A stretch of DNA of 64,000 bases, from the NCBI GenBank assembly GCA_022824865.1, contig JAJDZD010000072.1:1-64000 (forward strand). The letters run 5' to 3'. This document shows positions 52,976 to 62,319 of this stretch, piece by piece. The notes under the pieces are model-generated. The model saw only the letters and a program-made list of their open reading frames with translations. It did no database searches and was not told where the DNA came from. The first letter of the stretch is position 1; every line of letters starts with the position of its first letter. The stretch is from Chloroflexota bacterium. GTDB taxonomy: Bacteria; Chloroflexota; UBA11872. Both the position numbers and the translations under genes were made by a program.

Positions 52976-54028
52976 ATGTCGAATGGCAGCCTCGGCATCG
53001 GCATCGTCGGCGCGGGCGACATCGTGCGCACGCGGCACATGCCGAACCTGGCGGATGTAGACGACATCGCCTTCGTGGCGGTGACGAACCGGCGTCGTGA
53101 AACAGCCGAGGCGTTCGCCGCCGATTACAACGTGCCGAACGTGCTGGGCAACTGGCGCGAGGTGGTGGAGCACCCCGACGTGGACGTCGTCTGGATCGGG
53201 GCCACGCCTTACTTGCACGCGCTGGTGTCGGTGGCCGCCCTGGATGCGGGCAAGCACGTGTTCTGCCAGGCGCGCATGGCGCGCAACCTGGCCGAGGCGC
53301 GCGAGATGCTGGAGGCGGCCGAGCGGAATCCATCACTGGTGGCGGCCGTGTGTCCGCCGGGCATCGGCGTGGCCGGCGATCGCACGATGCTGCGCCTGCT
53401 GAAGGTGGACCGCTTCCCCGGTGCACTGCGCCAGGTGCGAATGTCGTCGTTCGGCGACACGGCCGTGACCAACGACATCCTGCACTGGCGGCACGACTTT
53501 GACGTCAGCGGTTACAACGTGATGAACGTGGGAATCATGGTGGAAGCCCTGCAGCGCTGGGTGGGTCCGGAGCGCGACGTGCAGGCGATGACCAAGGTCC
53601 ACATCAAGGAACGCCGCAATGCGGAGACCGACGCATTCGAGGCCGTTCGGGTGCCGGACTCGTTCACCGCGATGGGCGAGTTGGTGTCAGGCGCCGACTA
53701 CGTCTACCAGTGGTCGGGGCTGGCGCATCACGAGCCGGCTACGGAGGTGTGGCTCTACGGCGACGAGGGGACCCTGGTCTACGACTTCGACCACGACACC
53801 ATCGCCGGCGCCAAGGCGGGCGAGGACGAGTTGGCGCCAATCGACATTCCGGCCGACGAGCACTACGACCCGAACGTGGAAACCGATTTCATCGACGCCA
53901 TCCGCAGCGGCAGCCACGACACAGGGCTGGCGCCCAGCTTTGCGCGCGCGTTCAAGTACATGGAGTTCATGGAGGCGGCCACGCGGTCGTCGCGGGACGG
54001 TCGGCGGATCAGCCTGCCGTTGGATTAA
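52976..54028 (+). CDS. Gfo/Idh/MocA-family oxidoreductase 2
   Basis: 350 residues from ATG 52976 (AGGAA 6 nt upstream); the long upstream open frame is a shadow of the divergent gene. Rossmann motif IGIVGAGDIVRTRHMPNLAD. The catalytic EKP position reads CQARMARNLAEAREML, so again no Lys. C-terminal substrate domain has HDFDVSGYNVMNVGIMVEAL. A sugar or polyol dehydrogenase by family; the substrate is unknown. The MFS gene follows 62 bp downstream. Confidence 0.84.
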   Translation: MSNGSLGIGIVGAGDIVRTRHMPNLADVDDIAFVAVTNRRRETAEAFAADYNVPNVLGNWREVVEHPDVDVVWIGATPYLHALVSVAALDAGKHVFCQARMARNLAEAREMLEAAERNPSLVAAVCPPGIGVAGDRTMLRLLKVDRFPGALRQVRMSSFGDTAVTNDILHWRHDFDVSGYNVMNVGIMVEALQRWVGPERDVQAMTKVHIKERRNAETDAFEAVRVPDSFTAMGELVSGADYVYQWSGLAHHEPATEVWLYGDEGTLVYDFDHDTIAGAKAGEDELAPIDIPADEHYDPNVETDFIDAIRSGSHDTGLAPSFARAFKYMEFMEAATRSSRDGRRISLPLD

Positions 54029-54090
54029 GCAGGCCGACCTTTGTGACGTCGTCCGCAGGTTCGGTTTCCGTCGGGCGGTAGGGGCCGGTC

Positions 54091-55326
54091 ATGACTAGGC
54101 GCGCGTGGCCGATGCGCGCGTTGGACGTACGTCCAGGCGTGCTGCGGCATCGGAATTTCGCGCTGTTCTGGTTCAGCCTGGTGATCTCGCATTCGGGGAC
54201 CTGGATGCAGATCATGGTGGTGGGGTGGCTGACCGACGAGATGACGCGCTCCGCCTTCTGGGTGGGGATGGTGGCCGCGGCGCGCGGCGTGCCCATGGTG
54301 GTGCTGCCATTCTTCGGCGGCGTGGTGGCGGACCGGATGGACCGGCGGACGCTGCTCTGGATCACCCAGGTCAGCCAGGCGCTGTTGGGCCTGATGCTCG
54401 CGATCATTGTGGCCGCCGACGTGGCGCAGGTCTGGCACTTCGCCGTCATCGCCATGCTGGCCTCCGTCGCCGGCGCGTTCGACCAACCGACGCGGCAGGC
54501 CATCGTGCCCGCGCTGGTTCCGCGTGAGGACCTGCGGAAGGCCATCGCCCTCAACGCCGTGGTCTTTACGGGCGGCGCACTTATCGGACCGTCGATTGCC
54601 GGCCTGCTGGTGCCGGTGATCGGGGCCGCAGGGGTCCTCTTCATCAATGCCACCACGACCCTGCCGGTCTTCGCGGCCCTGGCGCTGATGAGGCTGCCAC
54701 GGTTCCGGCCGCGGCCGCCCGAGGCGGTCCTGAATACGGTCCGGGACGGCCTGCGGTTCGCCTTCAGCCGCGAGTTGATCGTGCTGGTGTTATTGGTGTC
54801 GGCCGTCGCCAGCCTGTTCGGGCGTTCGTTCCAGCAGCTGGCGCCGGTCTTCGCCAGGGAAGTGCTGTTCGCGGACGTTACCGGCCTGGGTTGGCTGGTT
54901 GCCGCACCAGGTTTAGGCGCGGTGATGGGCGCTTTCCTAGTAGCCAGCGGCAACTGGCTGCCGGCAAATGGACGTCTGGCCGGAATATCCGTCGCGGGCT
55001 ACCTGGCGGCGCTGGCGGGCTTCGCAGTCTCGTCGAATTTCGGGCTGTCACTCGTGTTGCTGGTGCTGGTGGGGATGCTGAACACCGTCTTCTCCGCCAG
55101 TGTGCGGACGATGCTGCAACTGGAGGCAACCGAGGCTTACTACGGCCGCGTGATGAGCCTGAACACCATCACCTTCATCGGCCTGTCGCCAATCGGCGCG
55201 CTGGTCATTGGCGCCATCGCCGAGTCGGCCGGCATCCAGGCCGCCACGCTAATCGGCGTGGTCGTCGTAACCACAGTATTTGGGGCCGTGTGGCTCATGC
55301 GCCCGACCCTGCGACGAGCCGCGTAG
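54091..55326 (+). CDS. MFS transporter (third)
   Basis: 411 residues. RHRNFALFWFSLVISHSGTW at the N-terminus and the loop motif GGVVADRMDRRTLLWITQ identify an MFS-3/EntS-like member, distinct from the tandem pair at 49094-51730. Ends with an Arg-rich tail. It lies between the Gfo/Idh gene and the LacI-type sensor gene on the same strand, suggesting a small transport/sensing/oxidation unit. Confidence 0.9.
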   Translation: MTRRAWPMRALDVRPGVLRHRNFALFWFSLVISHSGTWMQIMVVGWLTDEMTRSAFWVGMVAAARGVPMVVLPFFGGVVADRMDRRTLLWITQVSQALLGLMLAIIVAADVAQVWHFAVIAMLASVAGAFDQPTRQAIVPALVPREDLRKAIALNAVVFTGGALIGPSIAGLLVPVIGAAGVLFINATTTLPVFAALALMRLPRFRPRPPEAVLNTVRDGLRFAFSRELIVLVLLVSAVASLFGRSFQQLAPVFAREVLFADVTGLGWLVAAPGLGAVMGAFLVASGNWLPANGRLAGISVAGYLAALAGFAVSSNFGLSLVLLVLVGMLNTVFSASVRTMLQLEATEAYYGRVMSLNTITFIGLSPIGALVIGAIAESAGIQAATLIGVVVVTTVFGAVWLMRPTLRRAA

Positions 55327-55361
55327 ACTGCGGCGGATCGGGTTCGACGGGGTACCGACGG

Positions 55362-56210
55362 ATGGCGCACATCGGCGTGTTCTACAGCGAAGGCTTTGAT
55401 CCCGGCGCCTACAGCGTGGCGCTGTATCACGCTCAACTTGAGGCCGCGCGCGGCGGGCATGGGCTGAGCATTCACCAGTTCCCCGAAGGCTCGCTGGCGG
55501 CCGCGGCCGAGCGCGCGCCGGAAGTTGACGGCTTGCTGGCGTTCGCCACGGGGGCGGCGGACCTGGAGTTCCTGCGCGGGCACTCGCGACCGTCGGTGGT
55601 GTGCGAGCGCGTCGCGCCCGGCTGTGCGTGGGTGGCTCCGGACAATCACGACATTGGGAGCACGGCGGCCCGGCATCTGCTGGACCTGGGGCACGAGCGG
55701 CTGGCGGTGGTGCTGCCGGGCGACCCTGCCAACCTGGACAGCTATCACGGCTCCCGCTTCGCCGGGGTTCGGGACACGGCCGCGGCGGCCGGGCATCCGC
55801 TGGACGACGGGGACATCTACTTTGGCGCGAAGGTCGAGACCACCGGACAGGACGCGGCGGAGGCCATGCTGGCGCGCGGCGACCTGCCGGACGCCATCTA
55901 CGTACAGAACATGCCGATGGCGCTGGCGGCGCTGCGAACGCTGACGCAGGCGGGCGTGGCTGTTCCGGACGACGTTTCAGTGCTTGGGACCACGTTCATC
56001 CAGCTCAATGCGCCGGCGGCTACCGATCACACCACGCCGCCGATGACAGCGGTGACCTTTGAGAAAGAGGAGATGGGCCGGCAGGGCGTGGCGTACCTGG
56101 CCGCCGCAGCCGATGGCCGGGTGAGCGAGCGCCTGGAAGTGCTGCTGCCGGGGGTGATGGTTCCGGGCCGGTCAACGAGCCGAGCGCGCGCCGGAGTGCC
56201 CGTGGGCTAA
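55362..56210 (+). CDS. LacI/periplasmic-binding-type sensor domain lacking HTH
   Basis: 282 residues. The fold of the LacI/GalR ligand-binding region: HIGVFYSEGFDPGAYSVALY, HDIGSTAARHLLDLGHERLA, FAGVRDTAAAAGHPLDD, GVAVPDDVSVLGTTF and EKEEMGRQGVAYLAA. The ~55-residue N-terminal HTH of true regulators is absent: the frame upstream of ATG 55362 contains none. There is no signal peptide, so it is probably cytoplasmic. It may be a truncated regulator or a stand-alone sugar sensor acting with another protein. Confidence 0.8.
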   Translation: MAHIGVFYSEGFDPGAYSVALYHAQLEAARGGHGLSIHQFPEGSLAAAAERAPEVDGLLAFATGAADLEFLRGHSRPSVVCERVAPGCAWVAPDNHDIGSTAARHLLDLGHERLAVVLPGDPANLDSYHGSRFAGVRDTAAAAGHPLDDGDIYFGAKVETTGQDAAEAMLARGDLPDAIYVQNMPMALAALRTLTQAGVAVPDDVSVLGTTFIQLNAPAATDHTTPPMTAVTFEKEEMGRQGVAYLAAAADGRVSERLEVLLPGVMVPGRSTSRARAGVPVG

Positions 56211-56276
56211 GCGGCGCGGCTCGGCCCCACCCAGCCGAGGCTGCGGCCAGCCTGGGCCAGGAATGGGCTCAGCGGC

Positions 56277-58439
56277 TTAGTCGGCTGGCTGGCGCTGGAG
56301 GACCGGGCGGCGCAGGGACTGCGGGAGCGGCGGGCCGACGAATCCTTCCTCCTCCAGTCGGTGCCCGAGTTTGAGGGCCAGCGAACGGCCGATGCCCAGT
56401 TCACGCGCCAACTGGTCGGGCGTGACGCTGTCGTGGCGCATCACCAGTTCGGTGGCTTCCACGAAGATCTCGTCCTCTTGGTCCTCCTCCGACTGCTGGA
56501 GTTCCTGCCTGGACACCTGGTTGGGCTCGCCCTGGTCGCGCCAGTGCTGGACGACCGCGCGAACTTCCTCGTCGGTGACCCGCACGCCCTGGATTCGCTG
56601 CGCCTTCCCGCCCTCGGGCGGCGCATAGAGCATGTCGCCGCGGCCGATCAGCCGCTCGGCGCCGGCCGCATCCAGCACGGTTCGCGAGTCGGCCTGGCTG
56701 CTGACCATGAACGAGATGCGGGTGGGGAAGTTGGCCTTGATCAGGCCGGTGATGACATCGACCGATGGGCGCTGGGTTGAGATGACGAGGTGGATGCCGG
56801 TCGCGCGGGCCATCTGAGCCAAGCGCGCGAGCAACCGCTCAACGTCGCCGGGGGCCGTCATCATCAGGTCTGCCAACTCGTCGATGACGACCACGATGTA
56901 GGGCAGCGGTCCGTCGGCGTCCTCCGGCGGGGCCGCGTTGTAGGACGCCAGGTTGCGCACGCCAGCCTTGCTGAACGTGCGGTAACGGCGGGCCATCTCG
57001 TTGCTGACCCAGGTGAGTACGTCCACGACCTCGTTAACGTCGGTGACCACCGGCATGCGCAGGTGCGGGATGCCCTCGAACGCCACCAGTTCGACCATCT
57101 TGGGGTCGATCAGGACGAACTGCATTTCCTCGGGCGTCTTGTTGAACATGATCCCGGTGATTAGCGACGTGAGACAGACCGACTTGCCCGCACCGGTGGC
57201 GCCGGCGATCAGGACGTGCGGCATCTTGGCCAGGTCGGCGACGCGTACGTTGCCGGCGACGTCCTGGCCAAGTGCGACTTTGATGTCCGAGTCGGACGCG
57301 GCCCAGGCCTGGCTCTCCATGACCTCCCGCAGCGTCACCACCGCCGGGTTGTCGTTGGGCGTCTCCAGCCCCACGAACGGCTGTCCGGGCACCGGCGCCT
57401 CGATGCGCACGCTGCGAGCGGCCAGCTTGAGAGCCAGATCGTTGGCCAGCGCGGTGATGCGCGCGACCTTGACGCCCGGGCCGGGCTCCAGGAGGTACTG
57501 GGTCACGACGGGCCCCGGTACGGCTTCGGCAACCCTGACCTTCACCTTGAAGGATTCCAGGGTCTCCTCGATCGAGGCGGCCTTGCTGACGATCTCGTCT
57601 TCCGGAACCTCGCCGGAATCCTCGGCGGGCAGCAATAGCTCCATGCCCGGCAGTTGCCAGCGGCCCTCCTGCTGCGGGGGCGCGGCGGCGGCCGGCATTC
57701 GATCCGCCACGCGAATGAGCGGCTGCTGGCCCCAGGCGGGCACGTCCCCGGCCTCTTCCTCGGCGGGCGTGTCGTCAACGGCATCCTGGGCGCCGGCATG
57801 TTTCTGTTCGGTGTCGGCGCGATCCGCCGGAGCGAACCATGGGCGGGCCCGGGCGTTGGCAGCGGCGATTACCCGTAACAGGCCGCCGCCCAGGAAGCCG
57901 AGAGCCTGGATGACGAAGCGCCCCGGGCGGGTGACGGTCTCAACGCCCCACGGGGAGGCCGCCATGCCGTAGGCCAGGGCCAGGACCGCGGCCACGATCA
58001 GAACCAGAGTCGCGGGGACGTCGCCGATGGCGGCCCGCATGGCCGACCCGATGAGCCCGCCAATTACACCGCCGCCTTCAGGCTGTCCCTGGTTGGCGAC
58101 GGCGGCGGCGAGGTCGGTCATGGCTGCCAGCGCGGCCACGAACACGGCTGCCGCGACGAAGTGGGTGACATCGATGATGGACCGGCGACGCGCGCCGGCT
58201 ACCAGGACGGCGGTGCCAATCAATGCGCCCGCGAACGCCCCCAAGGGCGCGGCGCGACCCAGGCCGGCCGCCATGGTTTCGGCCGCGCCCGTCACCACCA
58301 ACGCGTCGTCGACGATGAGACCGACGAACGAAAGCACGCCGAAGGCGGCCACGATGAAGCCGCCGAAACCCGCAATGTCCCAATGTTCGGGCCGCGTCGC
58401 GCGTGCTGGCAGCGCGGCGGCCTTTCGGCTCGTGGCCAC
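56277..58439 (-). CDS. ftsK: DNA translocase FtsK/SpoIIIE
   Basis: 720 residues. About four N-terminal membrane helices (residues 25-185), an acidic/Pro linker, the alpha domain, then the RecA-like motor with Walker A GATGAGKSVCLTSLI and Walker B PYIVVVIDELADLM. The C-terminal gamma winged helix (VTPDQLARELGIGRSLALKL) reads KOPS/SRS-type sequences. It pumps DNA through the septum and helps resolve dimers. It is the last gene of the dapA-UDG-rnj-ftsK run. The start near GTG 58439 is a non-ATG codon. Confidence 0.94.
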   Translation of the reverse strand: MATSRKAAALPARATRPEHWDIAGFGGFIVAAFGVLSFVGLIVDDALVVTGAAETMAAGLGRAAPLGAFAGALIGTAVLVAGARRRSIIDVTHFVAAAVFVAALAAMTDLAAAVANQGQPEGGGVIGGLIGSAMRAAIGDVPATLVLIVAAVLALAYGMAASPWGVETVTRPGRFVIQALGFLGGGLLRVIAAANARARPWFAPADRADTEQKHAGAQDAVDDTPAEEEAGDVPAWGQQPLIRVADRMPAAAAPPQQEGRWQLPGMELLLPAEDSGEVPEDEIVSKAASIEETLESFKVKVRVAEAVPGPVVTQYLLEPGPGVKVARITALANDLALKLAARSVRIEAPVPGQPFVGLETPNDNPAVVTLREVMESQAWAASDSDIKVALGQDVAGNVRVADLAKMPHVLIAGATGAGKSVCLTSLITGIMFNKTPEEMQFVLIDPKMVELVAFEGIPHLRMPVVTDVNEVVDVLTWVSNEMARRYRTFSKAGVRNLASYNAAPPEDADGPLPYIVVVIDELADLMMTAPGDVERLLARLAQMARATGIHLVISTQRPSVDVITGLIKANFPTRISFMVSSQADSRTVLDAAGAERLIGRGDMLYAPPEGGKAQRIQGVRVTDEEVRAVVQHWRDQGEPNQVSRQELQQSEEDQEDEIFVEATELVMRHDSVTPDQLARELGIGRSLALKLGHRLEEEGFVGPPLPQSLRRPVLQRQPAD

Positions 58440-58479
58440 GGGAGGCCCTCCTCGGTGCGAGCTGTCGCCCGCCCCTTAG

Positions 58480-60156
58480 CTAGACCTCGGTGACGATCGG
58501 CAGAATGACCGGTCGCCGCCGGGTCTCCCGGAACAGCCGCCTCCCGAGTGCGTTCCGGATCTTCCTCTGTAGATGTTCGGGGGATACGTCCGCATGGTCG
58601 CCGGTGTCCACCACGGACCGCACGGTGTCGCGAGCACGCGTCAGCAACTCATCCTGAGCGTCCGACGCGTACACAAATCCCCTTGTGATGATATCCGGGT
58701 CTGTCAAGCATTGACCAGTGTGACGGTCGATGTTGACAACGGTAATGACGAGGCCGCCTTCGGCGAGGTGGCGACGATCGCGTAGGGTGGCGTCGCTTTC
58801 CTCGCCGACGGTGAGTCCGTCCACGTAGACGTTGCTGACGTCGGTCTCACCGACGATGGCGATGTCGTCCTCGGTTAACTCGACGATGGACCCGGACTCG
58901 GCCACCAGTACGTGCTCGGCGTCCACGCCCACGCCCTCAGCGAGACGACGGTGTTCTTCGAGATGCCGGTACTCGCCGTGGACGGGCATGAAGAATGTGG
59001 GCTGAAGGGTGGTCAGCATGTACTTGAGGTCTTCCTGGCCGGCGTGGCCGGAGACATGCACCGGCAAGAGGCGCTCGTAGAGCACACGCGCGCCCTGTCG
59101 GGCCAACCGGTCGATGGTCTGGTTTACCGCTTCTTCGTTGCCCGGAATGGCTGAAGCGGAGACCACCACGGTGTCGTCGGGCAGAAGGTCAATAAAGCGA
59201 TGGTCGCGATTGGCCATCCGCACCAGCGCGGAACGTGGCTCGCCCTGAGAGCCGGTGCAGATGACGGCCAGCTCATCTCCCGGGTAGTCCCGCAGGTCGC
59301 GCGGATCGACTTCCATAGCGTCGTCGGGCACGTGCAGATAGCCTAGGTCGCGGGCTACACGCACGTTGCGCTCCATGCTGCGCCCCACGAATGCAACACG
59401 GCGCCCGTAGGCATAGGCGGCGTCGATGACCTGCTGCACACGCGAGATCAGCGACGAGAAGGTAGCGACGATGATGCGGCCGGGCGCGTCGTTAAACACC
59501 CTGTCGAAGGACTCGGCGATTACGGCTTCGGACGGCGTGTGGCCGGGCTGGTCGGCGTAGGTGCTGTCGGACATCAACAGCAGCACGCCCTCGTCGCCCA
59601 GCCGGCCCAGGGTCTGGAAGTCCGGCGGGATGCCGTCCACCGGCGTGTGGTCGATCTTGAAGTCGCCGGTATGCACGATGGTCCCGACGGGCGTGTGGAT
59701 GGCGATGCCCATGGCGTCGGGAATGCTGTGGCAGACATGGAAGAACTGGCAGCGGAAGGGTCCGATGGTGACGGTCTCGCGCGCTTTGACCACGCGCAGG
59801 TCCGCCTGGTCGCGCAGGCCCGGCTCTTCCAGCTTCACGCCGACCAAGCCGAGCGTGAGCTTGGAGCCGTAGATCGGCAGATCAAACTCGCGCAGGGCGT
59901 AGGGGAGCGCGCCGATGTGGTCTTCGTGACCGTGGGTGATGACGAAGGCGCGCAGCTTGTGGCGGATTTCGCGCAGGTAGCTGAAGTTCGGGAGCACGAG
60001 GTCCACGCCCAACATCCCGGCGTCGGGGAAGGTGATGCCACAGTCGAGCACGATGGCGTCGTCGCCGTACTCGATGACGGTGCAGTTCCTGCCGATTTCG
60101 CCAATGCCGCCGATGGAGACGACACGTACGGCTTGGGCTGAAGATTCGTTGGTCAT
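58480..60156 (-). CDS. rnj: Ribonuclease J
   Basis: 558 residues. Metallo-beta-lactamase/beta-CASP ribonuclease: zinc motif FVITHGHEDHIGALPYAL (HxHxDH), ICTGSQGEPRSALVRMA (beta-CASP), and HVSGHAGQEDLKYML. It acts as a 5'-to-3' exo- and endoribonuclease in RNA turnover and maturation. ftsK starts 40 bp downstream and the uracil-DNA glycosylase gene is 25 bp upstream. Only one RNase J is seen. Confidence 0.94.
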   Translation of the reverse strand: MTNESSAQAVRVVSIGGIGEIGRNCTVIEYGDDAIVLDCGITFPDAGMLGVDLVLPNFSYLREIRHKLRAFVITHGHEDHIGALPYALREFDLPIYGSKLTLGLVGVKLEEPGLRDQADLRVVKARETVTIGPFRCQFFHVCHSIPDAMGIAIHTPVGTIVHTGDFKIDHTPVDGIPPDFQTLGRLGDEGVLLLMSDSTYADQPGHTPSEAVIAESFDRVFNDAPGRIIVATFSSLISRVQQVIDAAYAYGRRVAFVGRSMERNVRVARDLGYLHVPDDAMEVDPRDLRDYPGDELAVICTGSQGEPRSALVRMANRDHRFIDLLPDDTVVVSASAIPGNEEAVNQTIDRLARQGARVLYERLLPVHVSGHAGQEDLKYMLTTLQPTFFMPVHGEYRHLEEHRRLAEGVGVDAEHVLVAESGSIVELTEDDIAIVGETDVSNVYVDGLTVGEESDATLRDRRHLAEGGLVITVVNIDRHTGQCLTDPDIITRGFVYASDAQDELLTRARDTVRSVVDTGDHADVSPEHLQRKIRNALGRRLFRETRRRPVILPIVTEV

Positions 60157-60181
60157 GTGAGAGGTTCCGGGGTTCAGAGCG

Positions 60182-60808
60182 TTAGCCGAAAAACGAGAGT
60201 TGCTGCGTGTCGGGGGGCGGCGGCGGGTCGGGTTCGACCTCGGTCGCGTCGGCCAGCAGCTTGGGGATCATCTGGAAGTCCTGCGACAGGATGTCGCGCA
60301 GCCGCAGTTGGCGCAGCGCCGCCGCCGGGTGGTAAACGGGCAGGTAGACCCGGCCGTGCTGCCGCCGCGCGACGCCGCGCGCGCGGGAAATCCGAGCGTC
60401 TGGGAAAAAGGCGTTCAGCGCGTGCCGCCCCAGCAGCACGATCAGGTCGGGATTGATCAATTCCAGTTGCTGGTCCAGGTAGGGACGGCAGGCTTCGGCC
60501 TCATCCGGCAACGGGTCGCGATTGTTGGGCGGCCGGCACTTCAACACGTTGGCGATGAACACGTCGGCCCGGCGCATGTCGATGCCCTGGATCAGCTCGT
60601 CCAGCAATTGCCCGGCCTGGCCCACAAACGGGCGGCCCAGCCGGTCCTCGTGAAAGCCCGGACCCTCGCCAATGAACACGACACGCGCGGTGGGTGAACC
60701 CTCGCCCGGAACGGCATTGGTTCGGCCCTTGTGCAGACCGCACCGCTCACAGGTCCGAACGACAGACGCGAGGCTGGCGAGGTCAGGAAAAGTCGGAAGG
60801 CCGATCAC
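60182..60808 (-). CDS. Type-4 uracil-DNA glycosylase (4Fe-4S)
   Basis: 208 residues. Removes uracil from DNA. Family-4 features: FeS cysteines in CERCGLHKGRTN and further on (VLKCRPPNNRDP, EAEACRPYLDQ). Active-site motifs are GEGPGFHEDRLGRPFVG and the C-terminal YHPAAALRQ. It ends with a Pro-rich tail and QQLSFFG, a plausible clamp-binding (PIP-like) motif, which would recruit the protein to the replication sliding clamp. It lies 3 bp after dapA and 25 bp before rnj. Confidence 0.92.
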   Translation of the reverse strand: MIGLPTFPDLASLASVVRTCERCGLHKGRTNAVPGEGSPTARVVFIGEGPGFHEDRLGRPFVGQAGQLLDELIQGIDMRRADVFIANVLKCRPPNNRDPLPDEAEACRPYLDQQLELINPDLIVLLGRHALNAFFPDARISRARGVARRQHGRVYLPVYHPAAALRQLRLRDILSQDFQMIPKLLADATEVEPDPPPPPDTQQLSFFG

Positions 60809-60811
60809 GCG

Positions 60812-61729
60812 CTACGCATGCACCGCGGCGGGCTGGAGGAAGGCGTCGAGTTCGTAGAGGTCGAGCACCGACTTCAGGTCTTCCTGCATGTCGGCGGGGA
60901 ACTCGATCAACGGTGAGCGTGGGACTCCCACGGAGAAACCGCTCAGGTTCACGGCGGCCTTGACCGCGATCGGGTTGGGCCAGCCGGCCGGGAACAGCGC
61001 GCGGGCGATCGGCAGCAGGTGCAGGTGCTTGCGGCGCGCCGTCTCCATGTCGCCTTCGACAAAGGCGTCGATCATGTCGCGGGTCTCGCCGCTGACGACG
61101 TGCGACTGGACACTCACGACGCCAACGCCGCCCAACGCCATGAGCAGGTAGGTGTCGCTGTCGTTGCCGCTATAGATGTCGAAGCCGTCCTCGGCGGTAC
61201 GGGCGATCTCGGCGATCTGGTCGAAGTCCCCGCTGGCCTCCTTGACGGCCACGATGTTGTCCACGGCGCTCAGGCGCGCCACGGTGTCGGCGGTCATGTT
61301 GAGGCTGGTGCGGGCGGGCACGTTGTAGAGCATGTTGGGCAGCGGGGTGGCTTCCGCGATGGTCTCGAAATGGAGGACCAGCCCGTCCTGCGGCGGCTTG
61401 TTGTAGTAGGGCGTGACTTGCAGGAGGCCATGCACGCCGATCTCGGCGGCCTCGCGCGACAGGTGGACGCTCTCGGCGGTGTTGTAGCCGCCGGTGCCCG
61501 CGATTACCTGGGCGCGGTCGCCGACAGCCGACAGCGCTTCGCGGTAAAGACCGTAGCGTTCGTCGTCGCTGAGCACCGGGGATTCACCGGTAGTGCCGGT
61601 GACGACGACCGCGTCGTTGCCGGCATCGACGAGTCCTGAGACGAGGCGTCCGAACGTGTCGTAGTCCACCGAGCCGTCATCGGCGAACGGGGTAATCACC
61701 GCGGTAATGAGCCGGCCAAAGGTCAACAT
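60812..61729 (-). CDS. dapA: 4-hydroxy-tetrahydrodipicolinate synthase
   Basis: 305 residues, normal length. Condenses pyruvate with aspartate semialdehyde in lysine/diaminopimelate synthesis. Canonical motifs: TGTTGESPVLSDDERYGL, YNVPARTSLNMTADTVARL (Tyr) and the Schiff-base Lys in VAVKEASGDFDQI. asd lies 1.5 kb upstream on the same strand, supplying the substrate. A second, non-canonical family member is at 42438. Confidence 0.94.
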   Translation of the reverse strand: MLTFGRLITAVITPFADDGSVDYDTFGRLVSGLVDAGNDAVVVTGTTGESPVLSDDERYGLYREALSAVGDRAQVIAGTGGYNTAESVHLSREAAEIGVHGLLQVTPYYNKPPQDGLVLHFETIAEATPLPNMLYNVPARTSLNMTADTVARLSAVDNIVAVKEASGDFDQIAEIARTAEDGFDIYSGNDSDTYLLMALGGVGVVSVQSHVVSGETRDMIDAFVEGDMETARRKHLHLLPIARALFPAGWPNPIAVKAAVNLSGFSVGVPRSPLIEFPADMQEDLKSVLDLYELDAFLQPAAVHA

Positions 61730-61859
61730 GCGACAGCCTCCGCCCGCAGCCGTACGAGTGGCCGCGATACGCCGTGCTGTAAGGGCTGATTGTACCTAGC
61801 GGCTGCGAATGGGTTGCCGGGCGAAGTCGGCTGCATACCGGAGGCGGTGGCCTGTACCG

Positions 61860-62195
61860 TCAGACAGGAGACGTCGTGCTTGCTTGCGCAGACTGCCTTG
61901 GATCGTCGGCCGGTGTGGAAGCCGTCTGAAATGGGACGGGTTTGGTTGGCGGGCCACCGGCCGGCCGCGTGTGCTCCTCAATTCGCGCGAGCGTCGCGAG
62001 CATGGCCTGCTGAGTGGCATCCAGGCGCGCGACGGTTTGCACAATCTCGTACTGACGCGCCTCAAGCGTGTCCATGCGGGCGTTCTGACGCCCATCAAGT
62101 CTCAGTATCAGGCCGACAAGGGCGCCGGCGGTGGCCAGGCCGCCCACCAATAGCGTCGCGCCAACGCTCAGGATGCCGACCAACTCGGCGCTCAT
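61860..62195 (-). CDS. Small membrane protein with coiled coil
   Basis: 111 residues. One N-terminal membrane helix (ILSVGATLLVGGLATAGALV), then a heptad-patterned helix (RMDTLEARQYEIVQTVARLD, AMLATLARIEEHTRP) and a Pro/Ser/Thr-rich tail. No family recognised. The layout resembles a short membrane-anchored coiled-coil protein. It lies in the gap between dapA and the 274-aa membrane protein. Confidence 0.55.
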   Translation of the reverse strand: MSAELVGILSVGATLLVGGLATAGALVGLILRLDGRQNARMDTLEARQYEIVQTVARLDATQQAMLATLARIEEHTRPAGGPPTKPVPFQTASTPADDPRQSAQASTTSPV

Positions 62196-62319
62196 GGCGA
62201 GAGGTCGTTCGTTCCCGTGCGCGATTCAACGTGGCGACTGTAGCACGACGCCGTACGCCATCCATTTGACGGTGCGAGAGCCAGCGCCGCCAACGACGCG
62301 CTGAACCGCGGGTACCGAC

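Noticed and set aside
54891-55361. Upstream extension of the LacI-type frame
   Set aside because: Runs out of frame through the MFS gene and contains no HTH; ATG 55362 is the natural start.
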